From assembly GCF_004193775.1 (NCBI RefSeq), contig NC_041020.1, positions 12,204,698 to 12,268,697 on the forward strand: a stretch of 64,000 nucleotides of DNA, given 5' to 3'. The stretch is from Glycine soja (Eukaryota; Streptophyta; Magnoliopsida; Fabales; Fabaceae). The translations under genes were made by a program, and so were the position numbers. Within the stretch, counting starts at the first letter, position 1, and every line of letters begins with the position of its first letter. Positions 1-11,206 of this stretch are shown here, piece after piece. Below the pieces are notes generated by a model. That model made no database searches. It saw only the letters and a program-made list of their open reading frames with translations, and was not told the origin of the DNA.

Positions 1-382
1 CATTACAAAATAGTAGCATATTTTCATGGATAAATTTCCACAATACATACCTACCAACTACTTTGAAATTTCCTCCAAATGCATACCTTAGACTCCACAC
101 AGTTTCTATTCTCTTGTCTTGTCTTCTCTTCATCCTTTTTGAATCTCCAGAACCAAATGATCCTTCAAATCTCCTTCCATTGCAATAAAACTCAACTATG
201 CATTATTACCACTATCTAATTCTTGGCTACCAGTGTTCTATCTTCTAATCCTAAATTTAAGACCTGCACACCTACAAGTTATGGAACTGGCCCACCCATT
301 AAATCAAATTTGAGCTAATTCTAAAAGCAGATTTTTAAAACCTTGGTTCACATAGGGTTCCCCTAACACTGCTACTTCTGTT

Positions 383-834
383 AATGATAATGAAATATAT
401 TTGAATGTTATTGGAGGTCCAAATTACAAGGAGAATGTGTACTATCTAGGTACTTTGAGCAAAAGGTTTAGTTGCTCAAAATCAGCTCTATCTATTTCTA
501 TTACTCTCATGGAAGATCAAATAGAGAGACAATTACTAAATTGAATGTTAAGCTTTTGGAAAAGACAAATAAGGAGAGGATACTTGAGGTAAAAATGTTA
601 CAACTGATGGAGAATCATGACCAACAAAGTTAGGAGATGCGACAATAGATGCAAGAGAAAAATGAGCAAATTCATCAACAAACTGAGCAAATGTAATGTA
701 TATTACAAAACTTACATATTCAGTCTATCATGTCAGCTCCTAGTCCATTGACTACCACAGTGGATGAAACTGACCACCATGTTGACGATGCTCAGGTTGA
801 TCGTTCTCATTACATGTCAAAGGATCATTGACTC
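383..834 (+). pseudogene. CACTA-encoded protein remnant (PTTA/TNPA-like C-terminal part)
   Basis: The frame reads through NDNEIYLNVIGG and VYYLGTLSKRFSCSKSA, then a lysine- and glutamate-rich stretch typical of a coiled coil, with Gln-rich and His/Asp-rich pieces at the end. The paralogous copy at 30105-30560 on the minus strand is better preserved and shows the same order. From memory, this resembles the C-terminal region of the plant proteins annotated as Ptta/En-Spm transposase-associated. Both copies contain stops, so neither encodes a working protein. The family name is an inference; the coding character rests on the conserved frame between the two arms. Confidence 0.5.
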
Positions 835-1278
835 TTGATTATTGTTTATTTTAGTTTGATTATGCCATGTTAGTTTTGAATTTGAACTTTATAAACTTTG
901 ACATTGCATTTTATTAAACTTTGAAAACTTTGAATTTGCACTTTATCAATCTTTAAATTCGAACTGTTCTTATAGCTATATTTACACATCATGAATATCT
1001 ACTTTTATTTATAAGTTTGATTATATAGTTTAATAATAGTTTAATTATCAATTATATTTATAGTCGATAATTATTAAGCAAGTCAAAATATAATAAATGA
1101 AAAATAACCATATTTTTATTTATCAACTTAATTTGAGACCGACTTAATTTATTTTTTTATTTAAAAAATAAATATTTTAACTGTGACCGAATTGCATTTT
1201 TGATTTATTTTATATTTTAAAATTAATTATTTATTAGCGACCGAATGCATTTCTTTATAAATGTATTTTAATAATAGT

Positions 1279-1852
1279 TTAATTACAAATTTAGTCCTTA
1301 TAGTTCCATCATTTGTATATTTTAGTCCTTATAATTTTAAAGTGGTTTTTTTAGTCCCTATAGTTTACATTTTAATTCCCTTTTAGTCCCTGTAGTTTGA
1401 AAGTGGTCTTTTTATTTCTTATACTTTATAGTTTAATTTTCTTTTAGTCCTTACCATCAAAATATCAGTAATATCATCAATTACAATTAACTACAAAATT
1501 ATTAGCAAATAATTCATAACTAATTTTTCCCAAGATAATTTGTAATAAAAAATAGTTGATAATTTATAACTAATTTGTAGCTAAATATATTTATAACTTT
1601 TTTTTTGTAATAAGAACTAAATGATAATTAAAATACAAATTATAGGGACTAAAAAAATCACTTTCAAACTATAGAAACTAAAAGAGAATTAAAATACAAA
1701 CTATAAGGACTAAAAAGACCACTTTAAAACCATGAGGACCAAAAGAAAATTAAAATGTAAACTATATGGACTAAAAAAACCACTTTTAAACTAAAAGGAC
1801 TAAAAGGTACAAATCGTGAAACTATAGGAATCAAATGAGAAATTTAACCTTT
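1279..1852. mobile_element. Foldback (MITE/MULE-like) element nested in CACTA
   Basis: Two arms of about 190-210 bp face each other. The left arm repeats TTAGTCCTTATAGTTT-like units with AAAGTGGT spacers. The right arm is the reverse complement, with ACTATAGGGACTAAA-like units. The centre (about 1470-1610) is AT-rich. The other inverted-duplication arm has the same element at about 29036-29655, so it was in place before the duplication. It has no coding capacity. The exact ends and target duplication are unclear. Confidence 0.65.
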
Positions 1853-2287
1853 AAAAATTTATTATTTTATAGCTATCGACTTAGCGACCGAATTGTATTT
1901 CATTATTTTTATTTTGAAATTAATTATTTTTTAGCGACTTAATTAGCAACCACATAGTTTTATTTAAAAAAAATTATTTGATAGTGACCGACTTAGTGAC
2001 CAAGTTATATTTTAATTTTAATTTTAATTTTAATTATTTTTTAGCTACATAATTCTTCGGTCGTTGATTTAGTGCTAAGTAAAACAACAACCAAATATGC
2101 AGCGACTGAATTTTATGGACCAGCCACTTAAGATTTCAGTTTCTAAATAGCAACCGAATGATAATTTGGTCGCGAATGTCTTAGTGACTAGGGTTTTTGT
2201 GATGCACAATATTCGGTTGTCATTTTGGTCGGTAACAGTTTAAGCGACCGAACTATTTGTTCGCTAAATCATGTTTTTTTTTAGTAG

Positions 2288-2892
2288 CAAGAAAAATAAG
2301 AAGCAAGGGAGCAATTTTGGTGAAATAAGTTGTGAAACTATTGTGGCGAAATAGTAGAGTGTTTTTTTTATCAATTCCAAAAGATGGTTTCATTCAAGCA
2401 AAAAGTGCTCTCACTATAGCGATTAAGAAAATGTTTTCTGGTTTTTAGAATAAAGTTATGTAGTGAAGAATGCAAAAATCAATTGAAAAAGGTGGTGTTG
2501 GATTCGAATTCCATAAAATTCATTGTATGCTATTCGATTTCCAATCATATTCTGAATTTCAACACAAGTAATCAAATCCTAATTTCGTAGGTAAATGATT
2601 CTTAATTCCTAAATTAGATTCTTGATCCCTTAGTAAACCTAACCTAGCAATTAGAGTATGAACAAAGAAACAATGCAATGTAACAACTTAATTTCATTCC
2701 AAAAACTAGATTCCTACACATTCTTGATTCAGATTTAGAATTGAACTTGTTTTCCAACACAACTCAACTCATTAAGCAAGGTTGATCACGCCTTTGCATG
2801 AATTCAAGTAAAGAAGTAGAAAATAATTGCATAAACTGAGAAATGAATTAGAAATTGGAGAATTGCATACTCTGAATCTACTTCATTCAATT
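2288..2892. other. Flanking DNA between CACTA end and solo LTR
   Basis: This AT-rich sequence is shared with the right arm at about 27990-28588. I find no coding signal in it. It is part of the original target of the CACTA insertion and was duplicated with it. Confidence 0.6.
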
Positions 2893-2897
2893 CCAAC

Positions 2898-3989
2898 TGT
2901 AGACAAAGGATCAAGCCGATGTTTTGATGATGCCAAAAGATCACATGCGTCTCAAAGCTTTATTCAAGACAAAGCAATTAAAGATATTCAAGATGGATGA
3001 TCAAGACAGTCTATAGAGTCTTAGAAAGGGTATATTAAATAGGAAGGGAATTTCAATTGAAGTAGCAAAAGGTTTGGCCAACAAAATTAAGTTAAAAAGT
3101 CTTTTACAAGAAATTTACTCTCTGGTAATCGATTACCAGAGGATGTAATCGATTACCAGTGGCCAAAACTGATTTACAACAGCTATTAAAATTTGAATTC
3201 AAAATTTGCCCTGTGTAATCGATTACACATATATGGTAATCGATTACCAGCAGTTTCTGAATGTTTTAATTCAAATTTTAAAGCTTGTAATCGATTACAC
3301 ATATACTGTAATCGATTACCAGAGTAGATTTTCAGAAAATATTGTCAACAGTCACATCTTTTTATGTGGTTCTTGAATGGCTATCAAAGGCCTATATATA
3401 TGTGACTTGAGACACGAATTTGCTAAGAGTTTTTCATAACAAAAAGGTCTTATCCTCTTATAAAGCAAAATTGTTTTATCCTTTTACAAATTCCTTGGCC
3501 AAATTACTTGTGATTCAATAAGGAATTATTTGAGTGCTCAAATTGTTCAATCTATCTCTTTCAAGAGAGATTTCTTCTTTTCTTCTTCTTCATTCTGAAA
3601 AGGGATTAAGAGACTGAAGGTCTCTTGTTGTGAAAGAATTCTAAACACAAAGGAAGGGTTGTCCTTGTGTGTTTAGAACTTGTAAAAGGAATTTACAAGA
3701 TAGTGGAACTCTCAAGCGGGTTGCTTGGGGACTGGACGTAGGCACAAGGGTGTGGCCGAACCATTATAAATCTGAGTTTGCACTTTCTCTTCCCTTAAAC
3801 TCCTTTATTTATTATTGCTTTATATTCATATTCAAATTGTTCTATTTAAATCAATATTTAAGAAATTCATTATTAAGGGAATTTATAACTTGAATAGAAA
3901 GTTAAATAGAATTTTTAATTGGGGAAATAAGTTGTAATATCTTAATTCAACCCCCCCTTCTTAAGATATCTGAGGCCACTTGTCCAACA
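2898..3989 (+). mobile_element. Solo LTR, SIRE-like Ty1/copia
   Basis: This 1092-bp block begins TGTAGACAAAGG and ends TTGTCCAACA, giving TG...CA termini. It is flanked on both sides by CCAAC (2893-2897 and 3990-3994). The right inverted-repeat arm has the empty site. The block holds repeated GTAATCGATTACC-type motifs (3127-3320), a TATA-like run at 3392-3400 and a seven-C run near 3950. No internal retrotransposon sequence is present, so this is a solo LTR left by LTR-LTR recombination. The SIRE family assignment is from memory of soybean LTRs. The strand is inferred from the TATA-like motif. Confidence 0.8.
3390..3402 (+). promoter_or_regulatory. TATA-like motif in solo LTR
   Basis: The run CCTATATATATG lies about 490 bp into the LTR and is followed by a region fit for a transcript start. 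It is the main clue to LTR orientation. Confidence 0.4.
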
Positions 3990-3994
3990 CCAAC

Positions 3995-4248
3995 AACTTC
4001 AAGTTAGTTACAATGGATCATAGCTTGATCCATGAAAAAGAATCACAAAACTATGGATCAAAAACTAAAAAATGGGGAAAACATGGTTTTTCTATTAAGA
4101 ATTAAGAACAATGACAATGCCAAGTCAGAAAGACTATGATGACTCAAGCAAGGTTCCTATCGGTGAAAGGAGAGTGAAGGGAAGATGGGGCATCCCTCAA
4201 CTCGATAATCCAATTCATTCCAATAGACAGGAATGGTTTTGTAGTCAT
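3995..4248. other. Flanking DNA between solo LTR and second CACTA end
   Basis: This stretch is shared with the right arm at about 27716-27980. It holds no evident gene. Confidence 0.6.
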
Positions 4249-4535
4249 CACTAATGGAAAGAATGGATATGACATCGCTATGTTAACATCGGCTTTTTAA
4301 AAAACTGATGCTAACAAAAACACGGTGGCATATTCATAAATAACGCGAGTTCATTAAAGTTGGTTTTTGAAAAAATCGATGTTAAAATGAGTTCATTAAC
4401 ATAGGTTTTTTAACATGAGTTCATTAACATCGATTTATAAAAACTAATGTTAACGAACTCATGTTAACATCGGTTTATCCAAAAACCAACATTAACAAAA
4501 TTATGTTAACGTTGGATTTTTTTGGAAAACCGACG
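4249..4535. mobile_element. CACTA-like terminus with TTAACATCGG subterminal repeats
   Basis: The end reads CACTAATGGAAAG and is followed by at least six copies, in both orientations, of TTAACATCGGTTTTT-like repeats. The end at 21911, read inward, starts CACTACTAAAAATTATACAT and then shows the same repeats in the same order, so the two are a terminal inverted repeat pair of one family. The bases flanking 4249 are CAT and those after 21911 are AGA. No target duplication therefore supports them as ends of a single insertion. The mirrored copy in the right arm ends at about 27713. Confidence 0.65.
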
Positions 4536-5105
4536 TCGTGTTAGTTAAATTAAATCTGTCTCTTCCTTTTCTCGTGCTCATTCTGAACCATCTCTCACTT
4601 TCGCGCTCTCATTCTCACTATCACTCATCTTTCACGCTCTCACTCATCTCTCTCGCTCTCGTTCTCGCTCTCACTTATCTCCACACCATTCTCGCTCTCG
4701 CTATCATCTCTGACTTTCATTCTCACTCTCGCGCTCTTGTTCTTGCTATCACTCTTGTGCTCTCTTTCTCGCTCTCACTCACAGCTCTACTCACTCTCGT
4801 TCTCATTCTCGATGATGAAAGGTTAGTCTTCTATAAATGCTTGTTTTTGTGTTTGGTTTTGATGGTGATGGTAAGCGAAATCTAATGTATTAATATTTTA
4901 TTCAGTGACAGATCGATATTGAAATCGATAGTCACCCCTTCCACCAGTCTGCCGAGAAAGAGTTTGGTTACCAAGTTCAGCTAAAGTTGGGAAGAAAATG
5001 TGTCATATTAGAAAACCTATCCACTACAACTAAGATAGAATCATGCCCTCGGGCTCTCTTGGGCAACCCAAGGTGTGGAGCATATAAGCCTTTGGATTAG
5101 AATGG

Positions 5106-5106
<1 letters not shown>
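4536..5106. other. CT-rich leader-like sequence inside the CACTA end, shared by both arms
   Basis: A run of degenerate CTCTCACTCTCGCTCTC-type pyrimidine repeats (about 4560-4810) is followed by GATGATGAAAGG and then GT-rich sequence resembling a splice donor. The right arm has the same at 27177-27410. Open frames here are low-complexity Leu/Ser translations and I do not call them genes. The stretch could be the 5' leader of a captured or transposon transcript. Confidence 0.4.

Positions 5107-5149
<43 letters not shown>
5107..5149. repeat. (AT)n microsatellite
   Basis: This run of about 43 bp of AT lies at a position where the right arm (about 26935-26955) has only a short interrupted TATG/TATA run. 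The tract therefore changed length after the duplication. Confidence 0.9.
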
Positions 5150-5154
<5 letters not shown>

Positions 5155-5970
5155 GGGTTATCTCTCTCTAGCTTTCCTTTGTTGCTTGCGTTCACCAAAG
5201 ACCTATGGAAGTTAGGGCTCATCCCCGGTCAATATTGGATCAAACAATAAAGGGCACTCGGAGAAGCAGATGGTTAAGTCAAGGCCATCCAAGGTGGATT
5301 GGTTGAGGTAATCTATGAGATCACGTTCGAGAGCCATGCCTCTTCCTCTTCCACAAATTTAGATTAGTGACAAGGGACCTAGCTAGGCTTTTTTTCTTGG
5401 TTTTGTTGATTTCTAGTTCTCGTTTTGATGTGTGTATTGCTTCTTGTTAATGTGCGTATTACTAACATGAAAATGCTTGTTTCTATGTATGTTGCTGAAA
5501 ACATGTGTTATTTTCTAGATATACAAATATTGATAATGAGACTCTATGCGTATTACTAACATGAAAATGCTTGTTAACGGGACTTTGTGCTGGTGTGAGA
5601 ATTCTGCCACAGCCTTAGGTCCCCATTTTTTTTCAAAATAAGAATATCATTCTTGGTTATCAAAAATGGGTATATGCACTGTGTTTTTCAACTCCATGGC
5701 ATGTACTCGACCAAACACATATTTCTTGGTTTACTACTAGTAAGTAGACATGTATATTTATTTTCAATAGTAATTAACTTTAATATTATAAATGGAGTTT
5801 AGAAACAGTGAATGAAGATCAATAGAACTGAAAGGAAATGGCTAAGACAATGATGAATATTAACTAAAATCCAGAGTAAATGTTCAACTTAGTTCATATT
5901 CAAGACTATTCTCAGATAAACATGACATGATATAAACATGTGCTTAATTATATTAGTTTGCTTGTTAAAT
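5150..5970. other. Inner end of left arm and unique spacer
   Basis: Homology to the right arm continues to about 5565, ending around the AATATTGATAATG sequence, and then stops. The rest is AT-rich with no convincing coding signal. Confidence 0.5.
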
Positions 5971-7400
5971 GTAGCCTTATGGGGACTCCAAGAAGATTGG
6001 GCCAGAGATGTAAGAGAAGGCCTTAGGGTTCTCATGAGCCTTAGTGTATATTTCGGGCCCATGGGCTAAGTATGAGCCCGCTTATCTTTGTACTTATTAG
6101 ATTAAGGTTTCATTATTTTTCGGCCTTGTATTTAGGGATCCATAATGTAGGTAAGGTACCCTAGAAATGTAGGATTTTTCGGCCCTAGTATTTTAGGGCA
6201 CCTAGACTAGTTTTTGTATTAGGGGTAGTTTTGTAATTTCATATGCATTAAGTGAATATTTGATGTGTGTGATTGGAAATAAATTTAATTGAATTGGGAG
6301 AAGCCCAATCCAATTAAATTTTAGAGGGGGAGGTGAGCATTTGCTTGCTACACCCCATTGCCACATCATATAGTCACACTTTGTGCATGTTCTTCATGCT
6401 TTACATGCCTCATGACTCCTAAGTACACTTAGTGGAGAATCTTGGACTTGATCTAGGATTAGTGGGCTGAGCCATAGCTAAAATTCACTAATCATAATTA
6501 GTGAAATTTTGGCTCCAAAATTTGGCTCCACAAATTCAATTTCAAATTCAAGTGAAATTTGAATAGAAATTCAAATTTCCCTCCAATTTTGTGTGACACT
6601 TAGGCAATTAATAGAGGCCATGTGTGAGCATTTTTTGGAACTTTGATCATTTCAATATTAAAACTTCAGATTCATAGCTCTTTAGAGCACAAAATTTCAT
6701 GTTCTTCTCTCTCTCTCCCTTCATTCATCTCATTTTTCCTCCAAGCTTTTATCCATGACCTCCTATGGTGGTGAGCTTCTTCTAGACTCATCTTCTCCTT
6801 GAAGTGGTGTCTCCTCTCTCTCTTCCTTTCTCCATTCCACTGCCATTCATCTTCCAAGAAGCAAAGGAATCCATTGATGAAGAAGATCCTCGGCCTACAA
6901 GCTACAATGGAGCTTACATCACTTTGCTATAAGATGGAAGGATGAACTAGAGCATACTTGGCATCTGCTAGATGGTAATGCTAACATGCACTCTGTTACA
7001 TGCAACCAAAATCTGGTGAACCCAACTCTACTTGATGCAATCCTACCCCGCAAGGGCATTGGATAAAAGACTCCAAGTAGATTGGGCTAGAGATCCAAGG
7101 GAAGGCCCTAGGGTTCTCATGAGCCTTAGGGTAGATTTCGAGCCCATGGGCTTAGTATGAGCCCGCTAATCTTTGTAAATATTAGAATAGGTTTTTCCTT
7201 CGTTTGTGCCTTGTATTTTGGCCATTCTAGTAGTATAGGGTTTTAGCCTTGTATTTCAGTGCATTTTGAGTAGTCTTTGTAGTAGGGACTTTTTTTGTAT
7301 TTTCTTGTTTTTTGGCATATGGGTGAGCTTAGCTATAATAGGGGGTGTGTAGCTAAGCTCTAGCTTCTCATCTCAAGGAGGTGAACTTAACTATTAGAGA
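5971..7400. mobile_element. Probable LTR-retroelement remnant with two direct copies
   Basis: Two direct copies of about 240-270 bp lie at 5971-6245 and 7058-7300. Both start near GACTCCAAG and share the phrases GGGTTCTCATGAGCCTTAG and CATGGGCT(T)AGTATGAGCCCG. The intervening 0.8 kb contains a palindromic CCAATTGAATTGGG-type stretch and a GAAGAAGATCCTCGGCC segment that looks like a retroelement leader. No gag or pol frame is present. I read it as a rearranged LTR element or two overlapping LTR fragments. The family is unknown. Confidence 0.45.
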
Positions 7401-7604
7401 GGTATGTCAACCTGCAAAAGGAGTTACATCATGAATAACATATGAAAAACTGAAAGTGGACAATTTCCATTCAAATATACATTCTCATTTTGTGTAAACA
7501 AGCAATCTAGCCGAAGGGTGTGATCATTAGCATTTAATGCTTGCTTAAGCAAAACATGTACAGAAATTAATATTAAATAAAAAAGTAGCAGTATATACAA
7601 ACTA

Positions 7605-7658
<54 letters not shown>

Positions 7659-8213
7659 CGTTAATCTCTACTTGCTTGTACATGTATGTATATACAAATA
7701 GGAATGAATAAACACTAATTTATATTTCAGAGCTTCGTTAATGAAATCATTCAAGTTTACAAGTTTAGTTATTAATTGCTAAAATTTGCAACTCAATTCA
7801 CTTGGAGAAATAATGAAAGGATATCATTAACAACGACAAAGCCATTCATTCTAGACTTCTAGTCTTAAAAGTAATATCACTAATATGAAAGTATTTTTCA
7901 ATTTTGCACCAAAAAACAATAGGAATCAGGCAGGAATCAGCTTTACTAATTCTTCATACGTATCCAGAAACAGAGAGAAGGAGAGTGTGAAAATTCAAAC
8001 TTGAGAAAAATACGTACCTTCTTCTGCTTTTCAGTGACTTTTATCCCGCTGTGATCAGACTTTTATCAACCTGCAAAAGGAGTTACATCATGTATAACAT
8101 ATAAGAACAATAGGAAATTTGCTTAAAATCACTGAGACAATAAAATTAGAACAATAGGAAATCAGAGATATGCATATTTTTGACACAAAACTCAAGTAGA
8201 TGAGATTCCATAC
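7401..8213. other. AT-rich spacer with (AT)n tract and a short duplication
   Basis: An (AT)25 tract lies at 7607-7656. A phrase starting AACCTGCAAAAGGAGTTACA occurs at about 7410 and again at about 8069, so a short segment was duplicated. I see no gene. Confidence 0.5.
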
Positions 8214-8302
8214 CTAGAATCTGTCCAAAAGGAATCATGATCCAATGTAGGCAAAACCAAAGTGGCTTTCATAATTTTTGCAATAGCAACCATGTCACTT
8301 AT
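8214..8302 (-). pseudogene. Captured exon of an O-fucosyltransferase family protein
   Basis: An 89-bp minus-strand segment is preceded by an acceptor (TTGCAG) and followed by a donor (GTATGG). It encodes [18 protein letters not shown] followed by [11 protein letters not shown]. This matches the conserved N-terminal block of plant GDP-fucose O-fucosyltransferase-like proteins, where a CDMV.VA..MNATLV.P.LD..SFW pattern is usual. Only this exon is present, so no enzyme can be made. It is one of a series of unrelated gene pieces in this stretch. The family call is from memory of the motif. Confidence 0.65.
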
Positions 8303-8499
8303 CTGCAATTGGATGGAAAATATACTAATATATATGTCATAGGATCAAAGTAAACAAGAAATTTGAAAATAATAACCCTAAATAAGGTAACCATTGGCAT
8401 GGCTCTAAAAGCAATTTAATAGCGTACTCCAGATTTCATTTGAATGTCGGCAATCACTTGTAATACAAATAAGTATGAATGAAAGCATAAATTGCGCAC

Positions 8500-8640
8500 C
8501 TTCTTTTTGAGAACACGAATTCTTTTATCAATATCTTGAGCTTGGGGCGAATCTTGCAAAGCGAGCCGATTTATTTACCTGCGAGGTCAATGCCTCCAGA
8601 GATTCCTGTTTTCCACTATCTTCAACTTCACAAACAAATA
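8500..8640 (-). pseudogene. Captured fragment resembling PYM (partner of Y14-Mago)
   Basis: On the minus strand the segment encodes ESLEALTSQVNKSARFA. After a one-base frame change it encodes SPQAQDIDKRIRVLKKK and then meets a GTGCGC donor. The AQDIDKRIRALKKK block is characteristic of the C-terminal helical region of PYM, the exon-junction-complex recycling factor, as I remember it. Lys/Arg-rich helices of this kind are not unique, so the identification is tentative. The fragment is frameshifted and truncated at an exon boundary. Confidence 0.45.
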
Positions 8641-8899
8641 AAAATCCTAATAACATATATATTAGGCACTACATATTTTAGAACAGTCACAATAACCTGA
8701 GCCATTAACCAAAACACACTCTAAATTAATTGCTAATCATATATGGCTACTGAATAAAATAAAGACACAAATTCCATTTGCAAAACGAAATTCTACCAAA
8801 AACAAAAACAATTTATATTTCGAATTTAGCGCAACAGAGATTATAAGAGAATCTACCAAAAAGGAACAATTTATATTTCAAATTTAGTGCAGCAGTGAT

Positions 8900-9105
8900 G
8901 GACTCACACACCAACTCTATCAGGATTGAAGGCGCCGGTGGAAGAGAAATCGTCATTTTCGACAGCATCGAGCTTCGTGTAGCTCTTGAAGCTGTGGAGC
9001 GTACATCTAGCTTCAATTGTGTCGGCGCTCTGAAGATTGAAGTGATAGGAGAGGAAAACCTCCTTAGAGTCGTGAAACTGGCAGTGGCAATCAAGAAAAC
9101 CAACA
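8900..9105 (-). pseudogene. Captured BAH-domain fragment of an EBS/SHL-type chromatin reader
   Basis: The minus strand encodes QFHDSKEVFLSYHFNLQSAD, then TIEARCTLHSFKSYTKLDAV, then ENDDF and SSTGAFNPDRVGV, and then a stop. This follows the BAH domain of plant EBS/SHL proteins (BAH plus PHD finger; histone-mark readers) nearly residue by residue. A short internal deletion removes the segment just before SSTGAF, and the PHD finger is absent. Open frames on the other strand and frame here are shadows. It is a non-functional fragment between two other captured gene pieces. Confidence 0.75.
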
Positions 9106-9128
9106 GAAATTTAGATTTAGAAAGGTAA

Positions 9129-10323
9129 CTCTTTAAAAATTCTAATATATGATAATTAGAACCTCATGGAAACTCACTGAGAAAATTCTAATGTATTTTA
9201 ATTTTTAACTTGTATATTTTATTTAATTATTATTAAAATTTAAATTACTTAACTATTAACGTAGTTAATTTACACACTACACACGTGCTCACACACGGGC
9301 AGGTTTAGAAAATATTATGAATGTAAAAATTCACGATTAAATATTATGAGGTTTTTTTCTATATTTTTAATAATTCATAACATGATTGAGTAATTTTTGG
9401 CACAAAAATTCACGATTAAATAGTGATACTGTAAAGTAGCAGCAAATTTAAGTGGTTCATGGTTTCTTTCACTTTAACTTGCGGACCACCCATGATAACT
9501 ACCATACCTAAAGGCTACACGGTTAGCAATACCCACCTGGTTTTAATCTTATATTCAATCAAATTTTTTAAGAGAAAAATAAAATACTAAAATAAATTAT
9601 TTTTCAAAAGTTAAAACTACAGTGTTTTATATACTTTCATTTTTTTTTATAAAATTTCACATTTAATTTTTCTAACTTAAATATATAAATTAGTTCTAAC
9701 TTATGAAAAAAAATTAGAAAAAATAGGCTATTATAACTTTTTTTACTGTAAAAAACTTGTTTTTTTAAGAATATTATAACTACTTGATTCAATAAGCCTA
9801 ATTATTTTTGTGTATTAAAAAAACTGAGCAAAGCTATAAGTAGTGACAAATAAATCCATTAAAAAATAACTATTTTTTATCCTGTAACTATAAATAAATA
9901 TAAGCATAGATTGCATAATCTCAAATAAATATAAAATGAATAACACAAAAAAAAAAAACTATTAAATTTGGATAGCAACCCACTAGAATCACTGACTCCT
10001 ACTCCACTCTTTCTCTCCTCTAACTGCATTATAATATTTTTTATAAAAATTTGTTATATAAGTAATACAAATCTTATATATACGACATGTTAGCATGAAC
10101 TAGCATTTATGGCCACCCTGATGTGTTTGACAGGTTTTGGTTCATAGAGAGAGAAAATAATCACAGGCTGCGTCTTATCTTGGTTTGTAAAAATCATTTA
10201 TTTAATATTTTTAGAGAGAGAAAATAATGAGTGTTGAAGCATAACTCATCAAGCACAACCAAATTTTGAAAACATGTACATGAACCTTCTGAACCTAAGT
10301 AGGCAAGACAATTGCAAGGATGA
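9129..10323. other. AT-rich DNA without recognisable genes
   Basis: The stretch is AT-rich with many poly-A and poly-T runs. I find no long frame, no repeat structure and no splice-bounded coding segment that I can name. Confidence 0.5.
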
Positions 10324-10333
10324 GAAAACTTAC

Positions 10334-10390
10334 TGAGTTAGCTCCTCTAGCTTTTGCTTCTTTAGATGTCTCTAATTGCTCCACTAGCTT
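10334..10390 (-). pseudogene. Possible unidentified captured exon
   Basis: A minus-strand frame encodes IKLVEQLETSKEAKARGANS and ends exactly at a perfect donor (GTAAGT). The composition suggests a coiled coil. I do not recognise the parent gene. It lies about 300 bp from the histone acetyltransferase fragment and on the same strand. Confidence 0.3.
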
Positions 10391-10638
10391 TATAGAGTTA
10401 ATACTTCAAAACAGAGTGTACTACTGAAAAAGACGAAAAACACACTTGCTTCAAAGTTATATTCAATCAAACAAAAAAGGATAACAAGTTGCTTGCTGGT
10501 AAAGGATAGCGGCAATTGCCACCTCCACACAAGACTAATTCAGATGCAAGAACCAAAAAATATCTTCACTACAATTTTGTCCAGGCTCGGGTTTTCATAT
10601 AAAGAGTTGTGCAGATGAGATAATTATTCTGAAGGTTA

Positions 10639-10872
<234 letters not shown>

Positions 10873-11109
10873 TTATAAGGAATCACATTATGATAGTAAT
10901 CAATCATTAATAACAAAAAAATGTATATATAATTGTTGCAACGGTCATAACACAACTTTCTCAAAATTCATTCATTTTATAAATTGAAATAATTTCCAAT
11001 ATTTGAGATTTGTAGCTACCTACCCTTGACTTCATTTGGATAATTTAATTAAAAAAATTGTCTAAATCTTTTAGAAAAAGATAAAGAATTTTATAAAAAA
11101 AATCTTTAG

Positions 11110-11206
11110 AGAGCTGATGCTCATCAAGCAATAGTTGAAGCCAGGGAAAAATTGGGGCAAGGGAGATCAATGGCTTTAAAAAAGAACTCTATTACAATTG
11201 AAGGAG
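11110..11206 (+). pseudogene. Possible unidentified captured coding segment
   Basis: A plus-strand frame encodes RADAHQAIVEAREKLGQGRS and then MALKKNSITIEGG before a stop. The amino-acid composition is protein-like, but I cannot name a family. It has no clear acceptor. Confidence 0.25.

Larger units (their letters stand above)
1..2287. mobile_element. CACTA (En/Spm) element, terminal part, truncated by window edge
   Basis: From about 1860 to 2280 the sequence has many GGTCGCTAA/TTAGCGACC-type subterminal repeats. It then runs into a T-rich end at 2270-2287 that is the damaged counterpart of the perfect CACTAC end at 28592 in the other arm. Two bases of the terminal motif are missing here, so this end is probably immobile. 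The element body lies to the left and leaves the window. It contains the transposase-associated coding remnant at 383-834 and a nested foldback element at 1279-1852. It is the paralogue of the right-arm element at 28592-36507. Confidence 0.75.
1..5565. repeat. Left arm of a giant inverted duplication
   Basis: This arm is the reverse complement of about 26490-30937. I followed the match by eye at many points: base 1 pairs with about 30937, the coding remnant at 383-834 with 30105-30560, the CACTA end near 2287 with 28592, the CACTA-like end at 4249 with about 27713, and the inner limit near 5565 with about 26490. Sampled stretches look roughly 90-95% identical. The left arm is about 1.1 kb longer, which the solo LTR at 2898-3989 accounts for. 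It continues past the window edge. Both arms carry the same flank-CACTA junctions, so this is a duplicated segment and not two independent insertions. Confidence 0.9.

Noticed and set aside
4538..4885. 115-codon frame rich in Leu and Ser
   Set aside because: It is a translation of CT-rich repeats, mirrored in the other arm without conserved protein features.
5020..5032. CACTACAACTAAG as a CACTA terminus
   Set aside because: It has no subterminal repeats next to it and occurs as ordinary sequence in both inverted arms.
10568..10580. CACTACAATTTTG as partner of the CACTA end at 13881
   Set aside because: The inward sequence does not match the TACCTACAC subterminal repeats and the 3-bp flanks differ.
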